From NCBI GenBank assembly GCA_020152595.1, contig JAIGNY010004524.1, forward strand, positions 227,001-291,000: DNA of 64,000 bases. The letters run 5' to 3'. The position numbers and the translations under genes are program-made. Of this stretch, positions 11,735-21,699 are shown piece by piece. Under the pieces are notes generated by a model. That model saw only the letters and a list, made by a program, of their open reading frames with translations. It searched no databases and was not told the DNA's origin. Origin of the DNA: Chiridota heheva. Its lineage: Eukaryota; Echinodermata; Holothuroidea; Apodida; Chiridotidae. Each line of letters begins with the position of its first letter. The stretch's first letter is position 1.

Positions 11735-12665
11735 TTTTACTAGCTGACTATGGTGTTTTGCTGATCAGAGGTTATCTTATCGTATTTGCAATGCATTGCT
11801 ATGTGAGCTGACTAGGGTGTTTTGCTGACCTCAGAAGTTAACTTATCGTATCTGCAATGCATTGCTATGTGAGCTGACAAGGGTGTTTTGCTGACCTGAG
11901 AAGTTAACTTATCGTGTTTGCAATGCACTGCTATGTGAGCTGACTATGGTGTTTTACTGACCTGAGAAGTTAACTTATCGTATTTGCAATGCATTGCTAT
12001 GTGAGCTGACTAGAGTGTTTTGCTGACCTGAGAAGTTAACTTATCGTATTTGCAATGCATTGCTATGTGAGCTGACTATGGTGTTTTGCTGACCTGAGAA
12101 GTTAACTTATCGTATTTGCAATGCATTGCTATGTGAGCTGACTATGGTGTTTTGCTGACCTAAGAAATTAACTTATCGTATTTGCAATGCATTGCTATGT
12201 GAGCTGACTACAGTGTTTTGCTGACCTGCGAAGTTAACTTATCATATTTGCAATGCATTGCTATGTGAGCTGACTAGGGTGTTTTGCTGACCTGAGAAGT
12301 TAACTTATCGTATTTGCAATGCATTGCTATGTGAGCTAATTAGGGTGTTTTGCTGACCTCAGAAGTTAACTTATCATATTTGCAATGCATTGCTATGTGA
12401 GCTGACTATGGTGTTTTGATGACCTGAGAAGTTAACTTATCATATTTGCAATGCATTGCTATGTGAGCTGACTATGGTGTTTTGCTGACCTGAGAGGTTA
12501 TCTTATCGTATTTGCAATGCATTGCTATGTGAGCTGACTAGGGTGTTTTGCTGACCTGAGAAGTTAACTTATCGTATCTGCAATGCATTGCTATGTGAGC
12601 TGACTAGGGTGTTTTGCTGACTGAGAAGTTATCTTATCGTATCTGCAATGCATTGTTATGTGAGA
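11735..12665. repeat. 66-bp tandem repeat, about 14 copies
   Basis: The 66-bp unit includes GAGAAGTTAACTTATCGTAT, TTGCAATGCATTGCTATG and TGAGCTGACTAGGGTGTTTT. Copies are highly similar, which indicates recent amplification. The array directly follows the 55/59-bp array and precedes a TATA box inside the same 3.4-kb insertion. Confidence 0.95.
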
Positions 12666-12790
12666 CGTGACTGAAGGTCTGATTGGTATTTTCATGTAGT
12701 TTGAGCTCCCGCGAGATGCTTTGCGTGGGATGTACTTAGCTTGTGGTGTGTGCGTGTGTTTGTATGTGTGTTCGTTTGCTTGTTATATTA

Positions 12791-12798
12791 TATAAAAG
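12791..12798 (+). promoter_or_regulatory. candidate TATA box of the LTR-like insertion
   Basis: TATAAAAG lies within ATTATATAAAAGGAAG, about 125 bp downstream of the 66-bp array. Its position, after tandem repeats and before a unique region of about 1.5 kb, is what a U3/R boundary would look like. Motif match only. Confidence 0.35.
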
Positions 12799-14379
12799 GA
12801 AGAAATGAAAGTGGGATTTTATCATGTTGCAGAATTTGACCGAGAATATATATTTGCAAGTAAGTGAGGATTTGACCGAGGGTCTATATTTGCAAATAAG
12901 TGAGGGGGCAAGTAACCCCTATCTGAAAGATTGATCGTCAAGTCTTATTGGCTGCGAAGCAATATTTATTTATTTACGTGCATGTACTGTACTAGACAGT
13001 TACTAAAAGTGCTATATTCTGACATGTATTTACTAATTCAATCGATGTTCAATATGTATGTTATATATGGTTATGATCAGGGGATTAGAAACCTGTTTTT
13101 GGACATTTTCCACAGAGTCCTAGGTTGGAGGCCCACTTTAGCAAGTGGCGTGTACCAGTGATGATTCCAATTAGCTGAGACGTGTCTCACAAAATGCTGC
13201 CGGAGTCAGCACACAGGGGTCAAGTGGCCATACGATTAGGGTGACTGTAAAACTAGATGCTGACGTCATCGACAGGTTCACCGACTAATCTGTGGTAATG
13301 TGTACTTATTTCAGATACTGGAAGGGTGAAGTCAAGTTCAAGGTTTGCAGATATTTGTAGAAGAACAGAGCATATTGTTTTATTGTTTTCTAAAACATGA
13401 CTGTTATTTTGCGCTGATAAACTGAAGAACATAAATTTGCATTACAGAACTGTTTGCAGGTATTGTGACCACCGTGTTCATTCTTTCCAAGCCTGAGTGG
13501 AGCTCAATGGGTAAACAATGGTAGAGAAAGAACAATTAGGGTTCGATCGAATTGTTTTGACTTTAAGGTTGGAATCTGTTGCAGAGTACTGTATTAACGA
13601 ATGATTTAAGAACCTGATATGTTATAACTTATCAGGGCAGCTGTTCTGGATTTATATGTGCATTTCCATATTTATTTGATTATGCAGGACTCTTAGGTCA
13701 AGTGATGCTATCCATATGCTTATTTGTGTGTAATCAATTTGGATATTAAGGCATGCATGCTAGTAGTACAAGTGAGTTGTGATTTGCTGCACTAACTACT
13801 TCGGTCACATTATTGTCTGCGCCTGAAGTTCGATTTATGCGAACACAAGTAGCATTCAATCATATAGCCGGGTATGACGTGTATATGGGAGAGGGAGTTG
13901 TGTGAAGTTTTGTGAAGTTAACTCTTTGTGAACTGCTTGTTGGTATATTTACTGTGTGAGCTGACATTATTGTCAGGTATAGTTCACCTGTGACTATTTA
14001 TAGGTGTGGGTGTTTGTTGGTATCACTGTATGTTTTTGTATATATTATTATTAGTATTATTGTATTGTTGCCAGTGCTGAGGATTATTGCAATATTATCC
14101 TAATCTTCACCTTTATTATTATTCCCATTGCAGGAAAGGAGAATATTCCTGTTCATTTATTAAACAGCACGAAGCATATCTTGCTTCCAAACTCTTCATT
14201 TGTTTTTTATCCAGTCTTTGGCAAAGAGGGGTTAACTCAGCTTCACAGCCACAGATCTCACCTTGTCACTTACTTGTTGTGGGGCACTTTGTGACAGCTT
14301 CTTTATTCATGGCAAGACAAACATTTTGATTGCTATTCATGTCAGGAATGTCAATATCATAACAAAACTAGAAATGTGA

Positions 14380-15735
14380 AGTTAGTAAGTCATAAGCCAA
14401 CGTCAAACATATTGCAGCAAATGCACACTATACCTCACCATTAAGTGTGAACAATGCTCTTCACATATACTGATGATAATTTGTTTAAGCAAAATCATCA
14501 TACCCATTTTAATTTAAGAGATACCACATATACGAATATTTTCATTGCTAAGCAAATAGGCTACTTATTATGCACACACAATCCCCCAATCATGCTGAAC
14601 TGAACAGTATTAATGCCCTCTACCACAAAGCCAAATACATGTAGCATGTTATTATCTCAGGTTAAATATTTTGTATGCAAGTCCATTGTTATGCAAATAA
14701 CCTACTTAATATGCACACTACACCTCACCAATGAGTGTATACACTGTTCTTCACGTATATGATCATTAGTGTCAAACAAAATCCCCACTCCCACTTTAAT
14801 TTAAGAGATATCAGATACAAATATCTTCATTGTTATGCAAATAAGCTAATCAGTATGCACACACACAACCCCAAATCATGCTCATTTGAACAGTAACCAT
14901 GTCCTTTACCCCTGTAACAAGTAACAAGTTATTATCTAAGGTTAAATATTTTATGCGAAGTCTATTGTTATGCAAATAACCGAAGTAATATGCACATTAC
15001 ACCTCACCATTAAGTGTAGACAACGGTCTTGACATATATGATCATTTGTGAAAACAAAATCCCCACTTCCACTTTAATTTAAGAGATATCATAGATACAA
15101 ATATTTTCATTGTTATACAAAAAAGGTAATTAGTATGCACACACAACCCCCCAGTCATGCTTAATTGAAGAGTACCTATGTCCTCTACCCCTGTGCCAAG
15201 TTACATGAATGTACATGAATTTTAAACATTTTGTATGAAAGTCTATTATTATGCAAATAAGCTAATTAATATGCACATTTCACCTCAACATTAAGAAAAG
15301 ACAATGCTCTTCACATAAATGATCATTTGTGCAAACAAAATCCCCATATCCACTTTAATTTAAGAGATATAATATATACATATATTTTCATTGTTATGCA
15401 AATAAGCTAATTAGTATGCACACACAACCCCCCCCCCTAATCATGATCATTTGAACACTACCCATGCCTCTACCCCTATGCCAAGTCATATGAACATACA
15501 CCATTCATATGTTATGAAAACTTTAACCAAAAACTCTAATCAAAACTTTAACAAATCTTTTAACCTGACAAATATTTTCATTGTTATGCAAATAGCCTAA
15601 TTAGTATGCACACACAAGCCTCCAATCATGCTCATTTGACCAGGACGCATGTCTTCTACCCCTATGCCAAGTCACATGAATGTACGCTCTTCATAACTTA
15701 AGTTATAAAAACTTTTAACCAAAGCTTTACCTGCC
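14380..15735. repeat. about 140-bp (285-bp dimer) tandem repeats with octamer motifs
   Basis: Diverged units recur every 140 bp or so, with a dimer period of about 285 bp. Each dimer carries AATTTAAGAGAT, AATCATGCTCATTTGAACAG, TATATGATCATTTGTG and one or two copies of the core TATGCAAATAAGCTAATTAG. ATGCAAAT occurs near 14692, 14834, 14969, 15250, 15398 and 15584. There is no coding signal. A second, shorter block of the same family is at 22255-22851. Confidence 0.88.
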
Positions 15736-15794
15736 GCCAACGTTGACGCCTGGGGTAGTAAAATAGCTCTACTATTCTTTGAATAGTCAAGCTA

Positions 15795-16226
15795 AAAATT
15801 CATTGTTTACTGATGGATGTGGTGGCCAGTATAACAACAGAAAGCTTTCATTGTTTACTGATGGATGTGGTGGCCAGTATAACAACAGAAAGATTCATTG
15901 TTTACTGATGGATGTGGTGGCCAGTATAACAACAGAAAGCTTTCATTGTTTACTGATGGTGTGGTGGCCAGTATAACAACAGAAAGATTCATTGTTTACT
16001 GATGGATGTGGTGGCCAGTATAACAACAGAAAGATTCATTGTTTACTGATGGATGTGGTGGCCAGTATAACAACAGAAAGATTCATTGTTTACTGATGGA
16101 TGTGGTGGCCAGTATAACAACAGAAAGCTTTCATTGTTTACTGATGGATGTGGTGGCCAGTATAACAACAGAAAGCTTTCATTGTTTACTGATGGATGTG
16201 ATGGCCAGTATAACAACAGAAAGCAG
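15795..16226 (+). repeat. 47/48-bp minisatellite built on a coding fragment, 9 copies
   Basis: The units contain TTTACTGATGGATGTGGTGG and CCAGTATAACAACAGAAAG and alternate between 47 and 48 bp (ATTCATTG or CTTTCATTG joints). In one frame each unit reads FTDGCGGQYNNRK. That resembles the DGCxxQYKNR motif of a widespread unnamed repetitive protein family in invertebrates (recalled, not searched). The last copy runs on into a decayed reading frame of the same family, so the array appears to be an amplified fragment of that gene. Confidence 0.9.
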
Positions 16227-16600
16227 CTATCACCAAGAATTTAGTTTGGATGCAGATCTGGATCTTTGTCACTACCTCACATGGAGAAAGTGCATGAGAT
16301 GGCATTGGGGGCAGTTAAGAGACTCATTACCACAGAAAGTACAATGATCGAATTTCGGACACAGCAAGCATGTTCAAATTTTGCTCTGAGGAGGTTCCAG
16401 GCATCAAATGTCTGTTTTTTGATGTTAAAGAGATCAAGCAAGCTAAAACACAACTTTAGCGACATTTTCTTCAAGCAATGACAGTCAAAGTCACACAATG
16501 ATTTCATCGTTTTGTTCACAAATCTGATGGATCCCTTCAAGTGCACAAAACTAGAATGGTACAGTAAATACTGTCATGGTTCGCATGTCCATGCAAATTG
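16185..16600 (+). pseudogene. decayed copy of an unnamed repetitive invertebrate gene (possible transposase relic)
   Basis: After the last minisatellite copy (DGCDGQYNNRK), broken frames continue with TSHGESA.DGIGG, then KCLFFDVKEIKQAKTQL, then HRFVHKSDGSLQVHK. This order (DGCxxQYKNR, SHGKGxCDGxGGxVKR, a VKEI-containing segment, then a FHxFV...V-K ending) is one I recall from many uncharacterised invertebrate proteins. Stop codons and frameshifts make it non-functional. Whether the source is a mobile element or a multicopy host gene cannot be decided here. Confidence 0.5.
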
Positions 16601-16710
16601 ACACCCATATCATATGACCCGGCCAATAATAACTAGAACGGTAAATACCGTCATGGTTTGAATGCCCATGCAAATTGACACCCATATCATATGATCTGGC
16701 CAATTATAAA
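16553..16710. repeat. about 80-bp direct duplication
   Basis: Two adjacent copies share TACTGTCATGGTT, GCCCATGCAAATTGACACCC and ATATCATATGA followed by GGCCAATAATA. They differ at a few positions. They sit between the pseudogene and the 24-bp array. Confidence 0.85.
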
Positions 16711-16724
16711 AATGGCATCTCACA

Positions 16725-17440
16725 CTTGAGTCCCACATAGCATCCCATGTCCCACATGGCATCCCACCCCATGTCCCACATGGCATCCCACCCCATGTCC
16801 CACATGGCATCCCACCCCATGTCCCACATGGCATCCACCCCATGTCCCACATGGCATCCCACTCCATGTCCCACATGGCATCCCACTCCATGTCCCACAT
16901 AGCATCCCGCCCCATGTCCCACATGGCATCCTATCCCATGTTCCACATGACATCCCATCCCATGTCCCACATAGCATTCCACCATATCTCCCACATGGCA
17001 TCCCACCAAATGTCCCACATGACATCCCATGTCCCACATAGCATTCCATCATAAGTCCCACAGGGCATCCCATCCTATGACCCACATAGCATCCCACTCC
17101 ATGTGCCACATGGCACCCCACCCCATGTCCCACATGGCATCCTATCCCATGTCCCACATGACATCCCATCCCATGTCCCACATGGCATTCCACCATATCT
17201 CCCACATGGCATCCCACCCTATGTCCCACATGACATCCCATGTCCCATATGGCATTCCATCATATGTCCCACAGGGCATTCCACCATATCTCCCACATGG
17301 CTTTCTACCATACAGTGTCTCACATGGCATATTCCACCATATGTCCCACATGACATTCCACCATATGTACCACATGGCATCCCATGCTATGACCCACATG
17401 GATCCCATCCTACATGTATGTCCCACATTAATCCCACCAT
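16725..17440. repeat. 24-bp minisatellite, about 29 copies
   Basis: The unit is approximately CATCCCACCCC followed by ATGTCCCACATGG. Because 24 bp is 8 codons, several frames on both strands stay open (for example repeated GMPCGTWG on the minus strand). The open frames follow from periodicity and have no domain. Copies become more diverged toward 17440. A similar CCCACCCTGTTCTACATGCC repeat is found near 21900, so the two may share ancestry. Confidence 0.93.
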
Positions 17441-17682
17441 ATGTACCACTTCAACGTTTTGTAAGGAAATTCTAACCTTCCATAAGGATATCTGAAGAAA
17501 CTTTAACTTTTTTTAAGGAACTTTGAAGAAACTTTAACATTTTCTGAGGAATTCTTAAAAAACTGTTAACATTTCTGAGAAAATCTCAGGAAAAAAACTG
17601 TGAACGGCCAGACTGACAGCCGGACAGACGTAATCGCCATTACATAGGTTCGCATTATGCTTCGCATGCGAACCAACAAGTG

Positions 17683-17772
17683 CACAAACTGACAAACCAG
17701 CAAGTGCACAAACTGACAAACCAACAAGTGCACAAACTGACAAACCAACAAGTGCACAAACTGACAAACCAA
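17683..17772. repeat. 24-bp tandem repeat, about 4 copies
   Basis: Near-perfect copies of CAAGTGCACAAACTGACAAA plus CCAA are present. The array is preceded by GGTTCGCATTATGCTTCGCATGCGAACC (inverted-repeat-like), of a kind often seen in invertebrate dispersed repeats. Confidence 0.92.
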
Positions 17773-18790
17773 AGCAAGGGTATCCTGAGACACAGGAATC
17801 AAATAGAGGATCAAAAATCAACATTCATTTGTCAAAAACAATTTTGTGTTTTGGATTCAAATGGTAGATTGGAATGATTGAAGAAGTGTTGAAGGATTGT
17901 GAGGATTACATGTGCCTTGCAAACATTCACGTGGGCCAACAAGACAATTGGCCAGTACGTGAAGACAAATGCTCAATTTCACCAGAGGAGGACATACTGT
18001 GTGTTGCTGAAGCCCCTTTCTTGAGTTCTTCATCTTCCAGGAAATACAGCCTTTTAACATGATGAGGACATATGGTTTGAGTCTCTGGACATATGAACTA
18101 CAGTATAAATGTTTTCTGGCTTTGAACAACTGCTAGAGTGCAAAATTATGGACATCAAAGCATTTTGCCTTTCATTATATGCAATTTTGTCAATAAATTA
18201 TGTGCTGGCATGTAACTTTATGCAAAAAGTAGAAAATTACCCAATATTGACAGTTTCAAATGCATATTTGAAACAAATAAGGAAAAAAAGATATAAATTT
18301 CAAGGTGATATATTACAGATTTAAGAAACCAACAATTTTCAGAGAAAAAAACTGTTCCACAAGGTCATTCTCAAGGTCAAAGAAAGGGTAAAAAATCATT
18401 GAGTTTTAAATACCTGCTATCTTAAAACTGATTGCAAATTCTGATTGCTTGTTGAACTCCCTTTGAAATGACACCCATTTCATCAAAATTGGACTTGTAC
18501 TTTCTCAGTTATGACTCTTTAGAAATCATTGACCACGCCCATTTTAGCAACTTTCTGCTATTTTTAGAGGGCCGTAATGTTTAAACAGAAGGTCCGATTA
18601 GGCTGAAATTGGATATTTTTCCATTTCCCAAAATAGCAATTACGCACACCAACTTTCATCAAAATCCAAGACAGTGTGTTTAATTGAAAATTTGTTGCTT
18701 TTTTTTTTTTTTTTTTTTTTTAACTGCAAATCTATATTAGCTGTCATGTCATTGTATGTATCATGACATATTTGATCCAAGATGTTTATT
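17773..18790. other. no gene seen
   Basis: No supported gene is present. The stretch includes a T22-like homopolymer at about 18700-18722. The sequence is probably decayed repeat DNA. Confidence 0.45.
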
Positions 18791-20200
18791 TATAATTTAT
18801 GATCATGCAGATCAATAAAAATGTTGACAACATTAGCATTTGCACAATAATTATTTACCAACATTTTCATAGCAAGTATGATGCAAAAACTCATTTATCC
18901 TGTTTCAAGAATTTTTCAGTAAGCCCAGCCTACTCATTAATATTCATGACATCACTACCACAACATAAGTACATATGTACAGACCATGACCCAACTGTCT
19001 ATGACGTACGACATCAGATACTGTACAGTACGGTGTTTACATCCTTTAGATTTTCACATTAAGCTATGCCCACCACCATGCATATTAATGACAAATGTTG
19101 ATAACATAAGCATGTACACAATAACCAACAGTATTATTATGCCCAATATGATGCAAAACGTGCTCATTTATCACTTTTTTCAAAACGTTCACTTAAGTCC
19201 TGCCCACTTATTAATATCCATGACATCACCACCAAAAATATTACGGCATACTGTATGTGTACGTGACATGAATCCACTTCATAGTTTTTGCGATATCGTG
19301 TTTTTTACAAGCTTTTTGTTTACAAAATCATACAAGCCTCACCAGCTACGCATATTAATGAGAAAGTAAACATTTGTATACAATGAACACATACATACTA
19401 GCTAACGTTAATAATAATTCAACAAAACAAACATGTGATTGTCAAAATAAAGAGCATTTCAAGAATTTCATATTAAGCCCTGCACACTCATTAATATACA
19501 TGACATCACCACCAAAAACAATAGGGCACAGCTACAGGCCATGAGCTATTCTTATACCACACATGACATGAAACCAATTTATAGTTTTTGAGATATCGTA
19601 CAAGATTTGTGTTTACAAATCATATTACACCCCACCCACTATGCATATAAATGAAAGTCAACCATTTTATACAATGTACACACTAGTCAGTTTTATAACA
19701 AATATGAAACAAAACAGATGTATGTGATTGTCAAAATAAGACCATTTCAAGATTTTTATATTAAGCCCTGCCTACTCATTAAATGCTATCACCATTAAAA
19801 TCAATAAAGCACACAAGACCTACAGACCATAGACAATCTGTGTACCAAATATGACATGAATCCAGTTTACCGTTCTTGAGATACCATGTTTACTTGTAAG
19901 CTTTTCAGTAAAATCATATCAAGCCCCGCCAACTATGCATACTAATAAAATTCAACATTTTTACATCATGAACATGTACACACCAGCTAACATCATAATT
20001 ATACCAAATATGGAATAAAACAGACATGCTGTTGTTAAAATATGAAAATTTCAAGACTTTTACATTAAGCCCTGCCTACTCATTAATATGCATAACATCA
20101 CCATCAAAAACAATAAGGGACATCTACGAACCATGGGCTATCTGTATACCACATATGACTCCAGTGTATTGTTCTTGGGAGATATCGCATTTACAAGTTG
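18790..20200. repeat. about 140-bp (275-305-bp dimer) diverged tandem repeats with ATTAAT and CRE-like motifs
   Basis: Dimers begin with ATTAAGCCCTGCCTACTCAT and continue TTAATATGCATGACATCACC. They recur near 18920, 19195, 19474, 19764 and 20068. A related half-unit (ATGCATATTAATGAAA) lies midway in each dimer. Copies are diverged, so the array is old. Unit size and AT-rich cores resemble the repeats at 14.4-15.7 kb, but the sequences differ. A short (AC)n tract follows at about 20215-20250. Confidence 0.85.
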
Positions 20201-20551
20201 GGCGTCATATGTATACACACCTACACACACACATACACACGCACACACCGTTATGACTGCATAGGCTCCTTAGCTATCTCATCGGAACGATCGTATGTGT
20301 TAAAAATCCCTTCACTTTCTTCATACAATATGTTTTAATTTCAGGTTATGTGACATTTTATAAATAGTTGCTTTATTTACATGAATTTTTTGTAAAATGT
20401 ATTGCCAGAGCCGCACCCTAGCGTCCAGGTCATTTTTTATTTTGTTTTGAAATGGGAACAATAAAGATTTTTTTTTTTTTTTTAAGCCGGCCAGTTGAAA
20501 TCTGAACCTGTACAATTAAAATAATAAGTCTGATGAATCAAAAAACATTAC

Positions 20552-20960
20552 CTGAGAAATTCCTTTATGCTGTCAGCATTCAATTCATTAATGATCATTT
20601 GAGTCACATCGTCATCTGCTTCTCCCAGGGCTGCTGACCATGGAACATTCCCGTCACCTTTAGAAAACCAACCAATAATCACGCCAAGTCCAATGCCTAC
20701 AGCTGCAGCAACAATTAACAGCACAATAAGAAGGACACGCTTATCATCCGTGGAAGCCATTTTGCCTGTATAATGCTCATGACCTGCAAACCGCAACTGA
20801 AAACTACTTTCTGTCCAGTGTTTTCCCAAGTTAACTTCAGGCTCATCATATAAGTTCATCTCACCATTGATGTCACTTGAGCTTTGAACTTCTCTTGTAA
20901 ACTCACAAACTTGACTATCTTGTTCAGTTTGTTTGTCTAATCCATGTGGCTGTTTATCAC
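20552..20960 (-). CDS. GCPII/NAALADase-like peptidase, N-terminal exon with signal anchor
   Basis: On the minus strand an open frame runs from an acceptor-like TTTTCACAG (ending at 20961) to the donor CTCAG|GTAATG. Two in-frame ATGs are possible starts. One is at 20859. The other is at 20758 in the context AAAATGG, which better matches the initiation consensus and gives the short cytosolic tail MASTDDKR typical of the family. A single membrane anchor follows (VLLIVLLIVAAAVGIGLGVI, then IGWFSKG), and then the ectodomain start INELNADSIKEFL, resembling the LxAENIxxFL segment of glutamate carboxypeptidase II. The exon ends with two bases of an Arg codon completed by the exon at 3640-3796. Because the frame stays open for 33 codons upstream of 20859, an earlier coding exon is possible but was not found. 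The predicted topology is type II, with the active domain outside the cell. Confidence 0.75.
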
Positions 20961-21699
20961 CTGTGAAAAGTAATCATCAGTAGAAGTCAATTTAATCATA
21001 AGCAACAAATAAAATCTTTAGAATCAGAATGTGTAGGCCAATTCTGCTATATAGGTCAAACAGTTAAATATATACAAGGCAACTTCAGCTAAAAGATTTT
21101 CAGCTGATCTAATCTTAAACAAGAACTGCAGTATTGGAAGGACAGTATGCTTGACTATGCTAGTATAGAGAATGGGCTTATTGAGAGAAGTATATACAGA
21201 AATAGGGTAGCAGGGGCAGATGATTTCAAATTACTTGAGATTTGATAGATGCACTTACACTTTCATTTGCTTTAGTAATTTTCAAACATTTTGCTACAAG
21301 CTTCAAAATATCTTTTGAGTTTTTCCAAATATTTAAAGACAAAAAAAGTTCAAGGTTACCTCACCCAGTAACAAAACATGTGAAAGCTAGCAGTCTTTAT
21401 AACTATAACACCTCTTTTACTTTTATCAATTGAACAACAAAGAAAGGAGAGGCCGTGACTTGCCGATGTCAATGACAAAATGTCATTAAGCCCCCTTTCC
21501 AACATGTACCCTCCCCCAACCCCTACACATTCCCGAAACTACATCCTGAATTGTAATACAACTTCCAATTTAAGAAAATATGTGTGTCAAGCAAAGTCAA
21601 GCAGCATAAAAAATGTACACTAAAATTAAAGCAAAATTATGCAAAACAATATTGCTTTACGTATGACAAACTAGACATTAAAAACGATACAAATCCCCT
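20961..21699. other. upstream of the N-terminal exon; no gene seen
   Basis: No convincing upstream exon, TATA box or CpG-rich promoter was recognised. If the exon at 20552-20960 is preceded by another exon, this is intron sequence. Confidence 0.4.

Larger units (their letters stand above)
10873..14296. mobile_element. 3.4-kb LTR-like insertion (solo-LTR candidate) with 5-bp target duplication
   Basis: The insertion begins TGTCACGAA and ends TTTGTGACA, so it has TG...CA termini inside a 9-bp near-perfect inverted repeat. It is flanked by the 5-bp direct repeat GCTTC (10868-10872 and 14297-14301). The homologous sequence near 22130 reads straight through this point with a single GCTTC, giving an empty-site comparison inside the window. 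It contains no coding domain but has two minisatellites followed by a TATA box. This layout fits the U3 part of a very long LTR, with tandem repeats upstream of a promoter. A non-autonomous DNA transposon with 5-bp duplications is the alternative. Confidence 0.65.
10650..15735. repeat. dispersed repeat family, copy A (interrupted)
   Basis: The segments 10650-10872 and 14297-15735 align in order with the continuous sequence 21900-22850. Shared landmarks are CCTGACCAACAT, CCCACATTC, TTTATTTGCTTCT, ATGTCAGGAATGTCAATATC and then the ATGCAAAT-bearing repeats. Copy A is split by a 3.4-kb insertion at 10873-14296. The family has no visible ORF. Its borders and class are unknown, and it may be part of a large non-autonomous element. 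Confidence 0.75.
3797..20551 (-). other. 16.8-kb intron of the peptidase gene
   Basis: It is defined by the donor CTCAG|GTAATG at 20551 and the acceptor TTGCAG ending at 3797, which join codons in the correct phase. Most of its length is mobile or tandemly repeated DNA, listed separately. The non-repetitive parts (3797-4107, 6186-6510, 17441-17680, 17773-18690) show no gene. Confidence 0.65.

Noticed and set aside
10868-14301. Transib or Ginger DNA transposon in place of an LTR
   Set aside because: Transib ends start with CACWATG and Ginger duplications are 4 bp. TG...CA ends with a 5-bp duplication fit an LTR better, though a DNA element is not fully excluded.
16610-17495. Several open frames on both strands (MWDMGRDAM-, HVPHGIPP-like)
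   Set aside because: They result from a 24-bp repeat (a multiple of 3) that happens to lack stops. No start, splice or domain evidence.
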